Shown here piece by piece: positions 1-8,031 of a stretch of 11,744 nt of DNA. The stretch covers positions 1 through 11,744 of the forward strand of contig CALPIR020000060.1 of NCBI GenBank assembly GCA_943323675.2, read 5' to 3'. Position 1 is the stretch's first letter. Each line of letters begins with the position of its first letter. The notes under the pieces are model-generated. The model worked only from the letters and a program-made list of their open reading frames with translations, had not been told where the DNA came from and made no database searches. Made by a program: the position numbers and the translations under genes. Source of the DNA: Chitinophaga pinensis. Lineage in GTDB: Bacteria; Bacteroidota; Bacteroidia; UKL13-3.

Positions 1-3000
1 CCTTTGTTCAGTTCTTGAACATTAATAGTATGTGTGTTTATTCCCTTAGATAGGTTTATGTTTTGATTCTGTACTACTTGTCCTAGCATATTTATTAAAC
101 GCACCTCCGCATGACCATTTTCCAAGCCTTCTAGTTTTAGGTTAATAACTGTTTTAGCAGGTATAGGGTAAATACTTAAGTTTCGTATAGCCAATTCTTC
201 ATTTAAACCAACTGCAGGTGTTACATTAACAACCATCGAACTTGCAGTGCTCAGGCAACTCGCGCTATTACGTGAAATAACCAAAAGTGTAGCAGTATCA
301 ACCACATTAAATCTAGCGGTTATGCTAGCTGTATTATTACCACTTAATATGGTTCCCTTACCACTAGCAACACTCCAAATATAAGTTAAACCACTTTCTG
401 CAGTTACATTAAAGTTGTTGGCTTCTCCACGAACAGGTGTTATATTACCAGTTATATTCCCCACTGTTGGGCGAGGTAATAAGCTATAAGTTTTAGCTAG
501 CGATTCATTTGATGAGCAGCCACCTGTAGTAGTTTTTACAGAATACGAACCTGAATCTGTTGCATTGTATATTTTAACATTCGCACCACCAATTAAATTT
601 CCGTTTTTATACCATTGATTTCCGCTATTAGCACTTGAAGTTAGTGTAGCAGATCCACCTGTACAAAATGCAAGACCTGTAATGTTTGACGTAACAATAG
701 GAGTAATTGGTTTGGCATCCACACTAATATTTATACTTGAAGATACTTCGCATGTGCCGTTAAAATTAGCAACACGGTATGTGCCATTTTGTTTAGCATA
801 AACCTGCTGTTTGTTTTGAGCAACGAGTACCTCATTAGCATACCATCTAATGGTTCCGGTACTATCTGTGCTTAACAAAATACTATCACCTAAGCAAAAT
901 TCGGTTGCACCAGCCGCTTTAATATTTGGTTTTGTTGGTTTAGCAACTACGGTAATATAATTGCTTTGTGTAACACTATCCGAACCGCTGGCATTACTTG
1001 CTTTCAGATTTACGCTATATACACCTGGTGTGCTATATGTTATAATAGGGTTTCTTTGAGTTGATGTAGTTACGTTAGCACCTGTAAAATTCCATTCCCA
1101 AGTTGTAGGGTAATTAGTAGTTTTATCTGTAAATGTAACAGGTTCATCAGCACATACCGTAGTTCTTGATTCGAAAGACGCAACGGGTTTTAATAGGGTT
1201 CCGTTTACACTAATGTTATCAATATACATGTTATTACCATACATGTTATAACTTTCAAACTTTAGTGCAACACTTGATTGTCCGGCAAATTGAGCCAGCG
1301 AAATAGTTTTGCATCCTGATCCAATACCCCCCCCACACCAATTAGCTGCGCTTGAAGGCGAGAATGATGTTTGTGAACCATATGGATAAGTGGCTTCTTG
1401 GTAGGTTGCAAAATTACCTGTTCCGTTTTCGCCAAATCCCTGTAATCTAATCCATGTGGCTCCGCAATTTGTACTAGCGTATACAATTAGGCTATCTGTT
1501 TGGTTAGAACCTCCATATCTGGTGTAGGCATGTTTAAATGTTAAGTTCACATTAGAGTGGGTGCTTAAATTAATTGCAGGAGATATAAGCGCATCGCGCT
1601 GCCCAGTTGTGCTGTAGTCGTATAAATTTATGCCTGCAGATGTTGTACCTGATGTTATTCCGCTTGTAGTGAATAATGCCCATGTTGTTGATGCATCTGG
1701 ATTTTGACTTGTCCATGAGCTAATATTTGGTGAGTTAATTTCAAATGTTTCTATAAAAGGTAACGCTTTGCCACCAACGGTAATATAATCTGTTTTATAA
1801 ATAGAATCTGTTCCTAAACCGCCAATAATTTTTAATGATACCGGATATATCCCTGGCGTATTATATGTTATAATAGGATTTGTTGATGTAGATGTTGATG
1901 GAGTGCCGCCTGGAAATGACCAATTGCGTTGAGATACAGCCCCAGTTGAACCATCCGTAAATGTAACTGTTTGGCCTACACAAATAACATTGTTTGTTGA
2001 TGTAAATTGAGCAAGTGGCTTTTCAACACCATTACTAATCAGTAATGAAAATGATTGACTTCCGCCTACCAATGTACCTTTACTTGAAATGGTTAAAGTA
2101 TAGTTACCTGTAGTTGGTGCATCAATATAAATTACCTCAACGTTATCACGTATATTGTCGCCCGTAGTTGCAGCAATAGCAGGGTTTGCGGGGTCTAAAA
2201 CAAATGGGCTAAATAATGCATTGTCACTTTGGCGTGTTAAGCGAATATCCAAATCATTCACTAACATTTTAGTTGAGTTGTCTAATAGATTTGAAGTAAC
2301 GGGGGTTCCTGGTCTATCTGTCCAGCAAATAGTAACTTTGAGCGGTTTACCTGCATCTGCACTAAACTGAATATTTTGTGGTGAACCTGATACTAATGTG
2401 CGCTCTTCTAATTTGTTGATACCAGAATCGTTGATGAATTTTATAGCAGAAGCTGTATTCATTAAACCCCATCCGTTTTTGTAGTCAGGTCCAATGGCAT
2501 TTCCTGCTTCGTCTGCAGTATGAATTACTAATCCCTTTAAACTAGCAGCACGCATGTATTTGTTTTTACGTGCGAAAAAATGTTGTTGTACTAAAAGAAG
2601 AGAACCTGTTACTGCTGGTGTAGCCATTGATGTACCTTGTATGGTGCTGTATGCTGTATTACTTGTGCTAAAAGATGAATAAATAGATACACCCGGACTT
2701 ACCACATCCGGTTTAATTCGGCCATCATCAGTTGGTCCCCATCCGCTAAATGAACTCATTACAACATCACTTGCCTTAGTCCATCCATTACCTGTGTTAC
2801 CTCCAATTTTATTAACTGCCCCTACTGTTAAAATGTTTTTTGATGTAGCATAAGTTGAAATACAATCATAGCCTAATACGCCTCCATCTTTTAAAGGTGC
2901 GGTTCCTGAACCTAAGGTTCCATCTGCATGATACCAAGTGGTAGAACCAGATAAATTTTCACCTCTGTCGTTACCGGCAGCTTTGCATATCAAATAGTTT

Positions 3001-3749
3001 GGATAGGTAAATGCAATATCGTCCCAAGCTTGAGCATCATCGTTGTACCAACCAAATTTATAATCTTCAACAGTACTTATTAATCGATCTCCAAACCACT
3101 CCCATCTAGCGTCTGTTTGGTTATAACTCCAACCACTAATATTTCCGTATGAGTGATTAGATAATAGCATACCTGCAGCAGCTGCTTGAGACATTTCAGA
3201 GTTGTCATTCGTCCAATCAAAAGCTTTCAAAGGTGCAGCGTATGCCATTCCTTTAGAGTTGGCATCAATGCCGCTAGCAATCATCGTTCCAGCAACATGT
3301 GTAGCGTGATCGCTTAACTGAGTAGACCCATCAGTTTGGGTAACACGCCCCGTTAATTCTTGGTGTGTTGCTCTTACAGCGCCACCATCCCAAATTCCCA
3401 AACGATTTGTCATGTTTGCACCTGTCAAACTAGTTCCAACACTACCTCCAGGCCAAACCTTGTTGGTTGACAGTGTTCTTCCTGCGCCTATATTGTAAGT
3501 AGTATTATAAATGATTTGTCCTGTAGGACTTACATACATGGCCTCTTTTATACTTCCGTCCGCGTATGTAGTTCGGGCATTTATTTTTTTCTCTTTGAGT
3601 ATTTTCTGAAGTTCAACTTGTCTTAAAACCTCTTTTTCATACAAAACAATACCTAATGGTCTTTTAGATATGTCTTCTTGATGCGCCAATTGGGCTATTG
3701 CCGGGGAAAGTAATGCAGCTAATAAAAGGGTAAGTATACTTTTTCTCAT
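1..3749 (-). CDS. T9SS-exported S8 (subtilisin-like) protease with PKD and Ig-like repeats, C-terminus cut by window edge
   Basis: This is a secreted serine endopeptidase of family S8, read as one open frame of 1,249 complete codons from ATG 3749 to the left edge. Residues 1-19 form a signal peptide (MRKSILTLLLAALLSPAIA), and about 20-90 look like a propeptide. The catalytic domain follows (about 93-440): Asp121 in IWDGG, His148 in DHATHVAGT, oxyanion Asn260 in AAGND and Ser374 in GTSMATP, so the triad is complete. A beta-sandwich typical of such proteases spans about 450-575. Then come PKD 1 (577-658), a MAM/choice-of-anchor-J-like domain (663-851), PKD 2 (854-936), two Ig-like domains (940-1088), a PKD-like domain (1092-1177), and a T9SS type A sorting domain from about 1188 (IYPIPAKTVINL, INMLGQVV). 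Roughly 20-25 residues are missing at the edge. By family knowledge, the sorting domain directs export across the outer membrane. The substrate is unknown. A G8 run lies at 1327-1334. The gene is probably cotranscribed with the small gene 24 bp upstream. Confidence 0.93.
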   Translation of the reverse strand, partial: MRKSILTLLLAALLSPAIAQLAHQEDISKRPLGIVLYEKEVLRQVELQKILKEKKINARTTYADGSIKEAMYVSPTGQIIYNTTYNIGAGRTLSTNKVWPGGSVGTSLTGANMTNRLGIWDGGAVRATHQELTGRVTQTDGSTQLSDHATHVAGTMIASGIDANSKGMAYAAPLKAFDWTNDNSEMSQAAAAGMLLSNHSYGNISGWSYNQTDARWEWFGDRLISTVEDYKFGWYNDDAQAWDDIAFTYPNYLICKAAGNDRGENLSGSTTWYHADGTLGSGTAPLKDGGVLGYDCISTYATSKNILTVGAVNKIGGNTGNGWTKASDVVMSSFSGWGPTDDGRIKPDVVSPGVSIYSSFSTSNTAYSTIQGTSMATPAVTGSLLLVQQHFFARKNKYMRAASLKGLVIHTADEAGNAIGPDYKNGWGLMNTASAIKFINDSGINKLEERTLVSGSPQNIQFSADAGKPLKVTICWTDRPGTPVTSNLLDNSTKMLVNDLDIRLTRQSDNALFSPFVLDPANPAIAATTGDNIRDNVEVIYIDAPTTGNYTLTISSKGTLVGGSQSFSLLISNGVEKPLAQFTSTNNVICVGQTVTFTDGSTGAVSQRNWSFPGGTPSTSTSTNPIITYNTPGIYPVSLKIIGGLGTDSIYKTDYITVGGKALPFIETFEINSPNISSWTSQNPDASTTWALFTTSGITSGTTSAGINLYDYSTTGQRDALISPAINLSTHSNVNLTFKHAYTRYGGSNQTDSLIVYASTNCGATWIRLQGFGENGTGNFATYQEATYPYGSQTSFSPSSAANWCGGGIGSGCKTISLAQFAGQSSVALKFESYNMYGNNMYIDNISVNGTLLKPVASFESRTTVCADEPVTFTDKTTNYPTTWEWNFTGANVTTSTQRNPIITYSTPGVYSVNLKASNASGSDSVTQSNYITVVAKPTKPNIKAAGATEFCLGDSILLSTDSTGTIRWYANEVLVAQNKQQVYAKQNGTYRVANFNGTCEVSSSINISVDAKPITPIVTSNITGLAFCTGGSATLTSSANSGNQWYKNGNLIGGANVKIYNATDSGSYSVKTTTGGCSSNESLAKTYSLLPRPTVGNITGNITPVRGEANNFNVTAESGLTYIWSVASGKGTILSGNNTASITARFNVVDTATLLVISRNSASCLSTASSMVVNVTPAVGLNEELAIRNLSIYPIPAKTVINLKLEGLENGHAEVRLINMLGQVVQNQNINLSKGINTHTINVQELNK

Positions 3750-3773
3750 TTTAATTATTTTGTCGTATTAAGT

Positions 3774-4253
3774 TTAGTTCATTATTCTTTTTGAAGTTCC
3801 TAAGGTTTTCTCTTTAGGTAAGAGATGTTCTGTATTTACTTCAAATTGATACCATTGCTTTTGATAAAAAATTTTGCCTTGTGCGTTAACAGATATTAAA
3901 TGTCCAGATTCAGCCAAATCGCATTTGATGGCAATTAAAGGTAAAAATCTTTTATTTTGGGTAAAAGTTATGTCATTGTTATTTATCATCATTACCTGCA
4001 CCCTTTGATTTCTGAATGTAGTGTCGATGAGCATACTTTCGGGAATATTATTAATTTGTATCAAACGGTTATCGGTTGATAATAAGGCAATATTGATGGC
4101 ATTGTTGATCCATTCAATTTTTTGACTTTTAATTTTAAAAGGGACAGCCTTTTTTTGATGATTTAAAAGCTTCACATAATTGTGATTTCCACTAGTAAAT
4201 GCACTTACACATAAAATTAAGAGTATTATTAATGTTTTGTTCCTATTGAGCAT
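3774..4253 (-). CDS. small exported protein of unknown function, upstream of the S8 protease
   Basis: I do not recognise this family. The frame encodes 159 residues from ATG 4253. A TTG three codons upstream (4262) is also possible, but the ATG places the basic residues (MLNRNK) directly before the hydrophobic stretch and is preferred. Residues 7-20 (TLIILLILCVSAFT) form a signal peptide or N-terminal anchor. The Cys inside it is preceded by Leu, so a lipoprotein signal is unlikely. The rest is soluble, rich in Ile, Asn and Lys, with no repeat or catalytic motif that I can see. The short hydrophobic and basic segments (for example KIFYQKQWYQFEV near the C-terminus) suggest a small beta-rich domain, which is a guess. 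It ends 24 bp before the S8 protease start on the same strand, so the two probably share a transcript. A cofactor or inhibitor role for the protease is possible, but only position supports it. Confidence 0.7.
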   Translation of the reverse strand: MLNRNKTLIILLILCVSAFTSGNHNYVKLLNHQKKAVPFKIKSQKIEWINNAINIALLSTDNRLIQINNIPESMLIDTTFRNQRVQVMMINNNDITFTQNKRFLPLIAIKCDLAESGHLISVNAQGKIFYQKQWYQFEVNTEHLLPKEKTLGTSKRIMN

Positions 4254-4259
4254 GGTAAT

Positions 4260-4274
4260 CAAATGTACACATTT
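4260..4274 (-). promoter_or_regulatory. putative -7 element and overlapping near-palindrome in the divergent spacer
   Basis: Reading the minus strand, TACATTTG (4267-4260) matches the Bacteroidota -7 consensus TAnnTTTG exactly and lies 6 nt before ATG 4253. It overlaps an inverted repeat with arms AAATGT and ACATTT around a 2-nt centre (4261-4274), which could be an operator. No TTG-type -33 element stands at the usual distance, and a start this close would give a nearly leaderless mRNA. The call is therefore weak. Confidence 0.28.
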
Positions 4275-4353
4275 TGTATTAATTTTCGTGCCAGTTTTAT
4301 AACTTCATAAATAAGGTATTAATTTGTAAAACTTATATTTAACCATACACGTC

Positions 4354-5058
4354 TTGAAACAACATATTCCCAATGCAATTACCTCAGCAAACTTACTGTT
4401 TGGCTGTTTATCCATTTTAAGTGCAATACAAGGAGATTTAGTATTGGCCTCCGTATATATTGGCGTTTCTGCTATTATGGATTTTTTTGACGGATTTGTT
4501 GCACGTTTGTTACATGTTAGTGGTGAGTTAGGCAAACAGCTCGATTCATTAGCAGATGTAGTGAGTTTTGGAGTAGCCCCAGGATTTATTTTTTACAGCC
4601 TAGCGGGCACTTGCTTTGGTCAAGGGTTTTGTATCAATCAATATACTTTTCTTCTTATTCCAGTATTTTCAGCAATTAGGCTTGCTAAATTTAATTTAGA
4701 TACCCGACAAAGTGATAGTTTTATTGGAGTGCCAACACCGGCAAATGCCATTTTTATAGCGAGTTTACCTTTAATTTTAAATAATGATACTTATGGAATA
4801 ACTAACTTCATAGAGCATAGGTGGTTTTTAACAGCATTTCCGCTTTTATCCGCCTATTTATTGGTTGCCGAACTACCATTACTTGCCCTTAAATTTAAAC
4901 ATTTCAAATTTAAAGGCAATGAGGCCAGATATGTTTTAATCATCTCATGTGTTTTAAGTGCATTAATTTTCAAATTTGCTGGTATAGCTTTAAGTATCAT
5001 CATGTATATTATTATCTCCGTTATCAATAATATCAGTATAAAAAATAGGATTGCTTAA
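4354..5058 (+). CDS. pssA: CDP-diacylglycerol--serine O-phosphatidyltransferase (phosphatidylserine synthase)
   Basis: This integral membrane enzyme joins CDP-diacylglycerol and L-serine to give phosphatidylserine and CMP, the step before decarboxylation to phosphatidylethanolamine. The 234-residue protein carries the full CDP-alcohol phosphatidyltransferase signature D-x2-DG-x2-AR-x8-G-x3-D-x3-D at residues 43-68 (Asp43, Asp46, Gly47, Ala50, Arg51, Gly60, Asp64, Asp68), so the metal and CMP site is intact. Several hydrophobic segments follow (about 72-84, 93-105, 126-140, 155-175, 192-225). The start is TTG: an in-frame stop lies at 4327-4329, no ATG lies between, and the N-terminus KQHIPNAIT is typical of this family. 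The next Met (residue 42) would cut into the active site. There is no clear Shine-Dalgarno sequence. The gene is divergent from the small exported-protein gene across a 100 bp spacer, and the M28 peptidase gene follows after 59 bp. Confidence 0.92.
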   Translation: MKQHIPNAITSANLLFGCLSILSAIQGDLVLASVYIGVSAIMDFFDGFVARLLHVSGELGKQLDSLADVVSFGVAPGFIFYSLAGTCFGQGFCINQYTFLLIPVFSAIRLAKFNLDTRQSDSFIGVPTPANAIFIASLPLILNNDTYGITNFIEHRWFLTAFPLLSAYLLVAELPLLALKFKHFKFKGNEARYVLIISCVLSALIFKFAGIALSIIMYIIISVINNISIKNRIA

Positions 5059-5117
5059 ATTAACATTTAGCTTAATGGATATAAATTTTAATACATAATT
5101 GATTTGATCGAATACTA

Positions 5118-6425
5118 ATGGTTATAACGCTAAGTAAATTATTCTCAAATGCAGTAAAGTTTCTTGTTGGAGGTGCGCTTATCTTGTCTTGTAGCAAAAG
5201 GCTAGGTGCTCAAAATATAAATTATGCCCGCAAAGTAATTACCGATTTGTGTGCGCCCGAGATGTATGGTAGAGGTTATGTGAATAAAGGCGATTATATA
5301 GCAGCACGATACATTCGTGAAGAACTTAAATCAGCTAAAGTAAAATCTTTTACTCCAGAGTATTTTCAACATTTCGGTTTTCCTGTAAGTATTTTTGATG
5401 ATGAGGTTAGTATGATTGTTGATAATCATAGTTTCATTCCTGGGGATCATTTTATTGTAGCGGCAGGATGTCCGCCTGTTGATGGGATATTTAAATTACT
5501 ATGGGTTGATAGCGCCATGATTGATAATCGAACATTATTTGATCAAATAGAAAAGCAGTTTTTGCGTCAAACATTTCTCGTGTTTGGAGAAGTAAAAAAT
5601 CAAAAAATAATTCATCCAGAAAGGTTAATGCAATTAACCTCAAATCCATACAATGCTAAGGGAGTCATTCATGCCAGCGAAAAAAAATTAACATGGAGTG
5701 TTGCTACAAAATGGGATCGCTTTGCAACTATTTATGTAAAAGATGGATTATTAAAGCCATATCAAACTAATGTAAAACTAGTAGTCAACCCTCAAATAAA
5801 AAATCATAATACACAAAATGTGATAGCTTATATTGAAGGTAGTAAATTCAAAGATTCATTTGTAGTATTTACTGCACATTATGATCATTTAGGTATGATG
5901 GGTAGAGATGCGATTTTTCCTGGAGCCAATGATAATGCAAGTGGTGTGGCAATGTTATTGGATTTGGTAAATTATTATAGTAAAAACAAGCCTGATTACA
6001 GCATCGCATTTATGTTTTTTGCAGGTGAAGAAGCGGGATTATTCGGGTCTTATTTTTACACTGAAAACCCATTGTTTCCACTTAAGCAAATTTCGTTGTT
6101 AATGAATTTAGATTTAATGGGTACGGGTGATAAAGGACTTACTGCTGTAAATGCAACAGTTTTTCCGGATGAGTTTCAGGAATTACAGTTAGCAAATATG
6201 GATGGTGATTATTTGCCAACTATAGCATCTCGAGGAAAAGCTCAAAATAGTGATCATTATTATTTTACCGAGAATGGTGTGAAGTCGTTTTTTTTCTACC
6301 TAATGGGTGATTACCATTTTTATCACGATGTTGATGATAAAGCGGATTCGTTGCCGCTAAGCAAATACAATGAGGCATTCAATCTTATTCAGAAATTTAC
6401 CGATAATTATCAAAAGGCAAAATAG
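5118..6425 (+). CDS. exported M28-family zinc peptidase (aminopeptidase type)
   Basis: This 435-residue protein belongs to peptidase family M28, di-zinc exopeptidases. All expected residues are present: His254 (TAHYDHLG), bridging Asp272 (GANDNASG), catalytic Glu304 and ligand Glu305 (FAGEEAGLFGS), Asp332 (MNLDLMG) and His403 (FYHDVDDK). The catalytic domain covers about 230-435. Residues 35-230 form an N-terminal region whose 115-225 part resembles a protease-associated (PA) type insertion, which I infer only from pattern. The N-terminus is an export signal. It can be read as a lipoprotein signal (LILSC, Cys25) or as a Sec signal cleaved after LGA (residue 31). The lipobox has Leu at -2, so it is imperfect. 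Likely location is the periplasm or the outer membrane; substrate specificity cannot be read. It follows pssA by 59 bp and precedes the GH3 gene by 85 bp, so a shared transcript is possible but not shown. Confidence 0.9.
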   Translation: MVITLSKLFSNAVKFLVGGALILSCSKRLGAQNINYARKVITDLCAPEMYGRGYVNKGDYIAARYIREELKSAKVKSFTPEYFQHFGFPVSIFDDEVSMIVDNHSFIPGDHFIVAAGCPPVDGIFKLLWVDSAMIDNRTLFDQIEKQFLRQTFLVFGEVKNQKIIHPERLMQLTSNPYNAKGVIHASEKKLTWSVATKWDRFATIYVKDGLLKPYQTNVKLVVNPQIKNHNTQNVIAYIEGSKFKDSFVVFTAHYDHLGMMGRDAIFPGANDNASGVAMLLDLVNYYSKNKPDYSIAFMFFAGEEAGLFGSYFYTENPLFPLKQISLLMNLDLMGTGDKGLTAVNATVFPDEFQELQLANMDGDYLPTIASRGKAQNSDHYYFTENGVKSFFFYLMGDYHFYHDVDDKADSLPLSKYNEAFNLIQKFTDNYQKAK

Positions 6426-6433
6426 CTAATATT

Positions 6434-6455
6434 AATACACAATATCGTGTGTATT
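6434..6455 (+). terminator. inverted repeat after the M28 gene, possible weak terminator or operator
   Basis: A perfect 8-bp inverted repeat AATACACA / TGTGTATT with a 6-nt loop (ATATCG) begins 8 nt after the M28 stop. It is AT-rich and only TTTTG follows, so intrinsic termination would be weak. Lying about 55 bp before the GH3 start, it could also be a regulator site for that gene. Confidence 0.3.
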
Positions 6456-6510
6456 TTGAAGTTGTTTAACTGCCTCAAAAGGCTTAAAATTACCAAAATA
6501 AATTTACCCT

Positions 6511-8031
6511 ATGTCAGTTTTTGGCTCTCTTGTAACTTGGTATTTAAAAAAACGGATTCCTTTTATCGAAGAGATGATGGAACGTCCGGCCGATACACAA
6601 ATGCAGGTATTCCAAAAACTAATCAACCAGGCTCGTTATACTGAGTGGGGAATTCAGTATGATTACCGGTCTATAAAAAGCATTCACGATTTTAAGCAAC
6701 GTGTGCCAATTGGTAATTATGAAACTCACAAACCCTATATAGATAGGATGATGAAAGGTGAGCAAAATTTACTTTGGCCCACTGATGTAACTTGGTTTGC
6801 TAAATCAAGTGGTACAACTGCAGCTAAAAGTAAATTTATCCCTGTAACCTTCGATTCGTTGGAAGAGTGTCATTTTCAAGGAGGAAAAGATGCATTGATG
6901 TTCTATCAGCTTCAAAGAGAAGAGAGTAAAATTTTTGATGGTAAAGGGTTAATCATGGGAGGTAGCCATCAAATAAATAAGTTTCATGAAGGAGATTCTT
7001 ACTATGGTGATTTAAGCGCGGTTATGATGCAGAATATGCCTTTCTGGGCGCAATATTTCCGCACCCCCGATTTAAGTATTGCCATCATGGATAATTGGGA
7101 TGAGAAAATTGAAAAGATGGCCTTAGCTACATTAAGCGAGGATGTAACCAGCATAAGTGGAGTGCCAACTTGGACATTGGTTTTAATAGATAAGATTTTT
7201 GAAATAACAGGTAAAAATAACCTAGTAGATATTTGGCCAAACTTAGAATTATATATACATGGTGGTGTTAGTTTTGTGCCATATCAAAACAGATTTAAAT
7301 CTCTTATACGTGCATCAAATATGAACTATCTTGAAACTTACAATGCAAGTGAGGGATTTTTAGGTATACAAGATGAATTGGGCAGGGATGATATGTTGTT
7401 GATGTTGGATTACGGTATTTTTTATGAGTTTATGCCCATGAGTGAATATGGTAAAGATCATCCAATAACATATACAATTGATGAAGTAAAAACAAATGAA
7501 AATTATGCCCTGGTAATTAGCACAAATGCAGGTTTGTGGCGTTACATTATCGGAGATACTGTCAAGTTTAGTCAGCTATATCCACATCGATTTAAAATTA
7601 CTGGGCGAACCAAGCATTTTATTAATGCCTTTGGAGAGGAGTTGGTAATAGAAAATGCCGATTATGCCATTTCACAATGCTGTACAGTACTTAATTTGAA
7701 AGTAATTGATTACACAGCAGCTCCCGTGCATTTCGAATCGGATACCATTGGCACACATCAATGGCTTATAGAGTTTGAGCAAGCTCCAGATAACATGGAA
7801 TTTTTTACGGCTACATTAGACAGTTTTTTAAAACAAACCAATAGTGATTATGAAGCCAAACGATATAAAGATATGGCCATGATTATGCCTCAAGTGCAAG
7901 CAGTTTCTCGTGGGACATTCTACAATTGGATGAAGAAAAATGGTAAATTAGGTGGTCAACATAAGGTGCCTCGCCTAGCCAATTCAAGAGAATATATAGA
8001 AGATATTTTAACCACATTAACAGCCCAATGA
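6511..8031 (+). CDS. GH3-family acyl-adenylate-forming enzyme (annotated elsewhere as GH3 auxin-responsive promoter family)
   Basis: The 506-residue protein belongs to the GH3 branch of the ANL adenylating superfamily. Plant members activate a carboxylic acid with ATP and couple it to an amino acid; the acid and acceptor of bacterial members are generally unknown. All core motifs are visible: the phosphate-binding loop SSGTTAAKSK (99-108), ETYNASEG (275-282, adenine/ATP), WRYIIGD (343-349, with Asp349 expected to bind ribose), the hinge ITGRTKHFINAFGEEL (363-378), and the C-terminal GGQHKVPR with Lys485. Enzyme activity is therefore likely. There is no signal peptide, so it should be cytoplasmic. 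The length is close to that of bacterial homologues. ATG 6511 gives the usual N-terminus (a hydrophobic SLVTWYLKKRI segment). Its TGA overlaps the next ATG in an ATGA arrangement, implying translational coupling to the OmpA-type gene. The plant-hormone name should not be taken as function. Confidence 0.9.
   Translation: MSVFGSLVTWYLKKRIPFIEEMMERPADTQMQVFQKLINQARYTEWGIQYDYRSIKSIHDFKQRVPIGNYETHKPYIDRMMKGEQNLLWPTDVTWFAKSSGTTAAKSKFIPVTFDSLEECHFQGGKDALMFYQLQREESKIFDGKGLIMGGSHQINKFHEGDSYYGDLSAVMMQNMPFWAQYFRTPDLSIAIMDNWDEKIEKMALATLSEDVTSISGVPTWTLVLIDKIFEITGKNNLVDIWPNLELYIHGGVSFVPYQNRFKSLIRASNMNYLETYNASEGFLGIQDELGRDDMLLMLDYGIFYEFMPMSEYGKDHPITYTIDEVKTNENYALVISTNAGLWRYIIGDTVKFSQLYPHRFKITGRTKHFINAFGEELVIENADYAISQCCTVLNLKVIDYTAAPVHFESDTIGTHQWLIEFEQAPDNMEFFTATLDSFLKQTNSDYEAKRYKDMAMIMPQVQAVSRGTFYNWMKKNGKLGGQHKVPRLANSREYIEDILTTLTAQ

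Noticed and set aside
1320..1340. Possible frameshift or pseudogene at the G8 run
   Set aside because: The frame on both sides encodes the same continuous domain (TYPYGSQTSF before, KTISLAQFAGQSSVALKF after), so the sequence as given is intact.
1262..1486. 74-codon minus-strand frame inside the S8 protease gene
   Set aside because: It lies in another frame of a gene with a continuous domain-rich reading; useful only as the frame entered if one G is lost from the G8 run.
2155..2370. 71-codon plus-strand frame opposite the S8 protease
   Set aside because: Antisense shadow without recognisable domain or start context.
4305..4535. 76-codon minus-strand frame overlapping the pssA start
   Set aside because: It lies opposite the signature region of pssA and resembles no protein I know.
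6447..6644. 65-codon plus-strand frame overlapping the GH3 start
   Set aside because: It begins within the inverted repeat and runs out of frame into the well-supported GH3 coding region.
6511..8031. Plant-like auxin conjugation by the GH3 enzyme
   Set aside because: Only the enzyme family can be read; bacterial GH3 substrates differ or are unknown, and nothing nearby concerns indole compounds.
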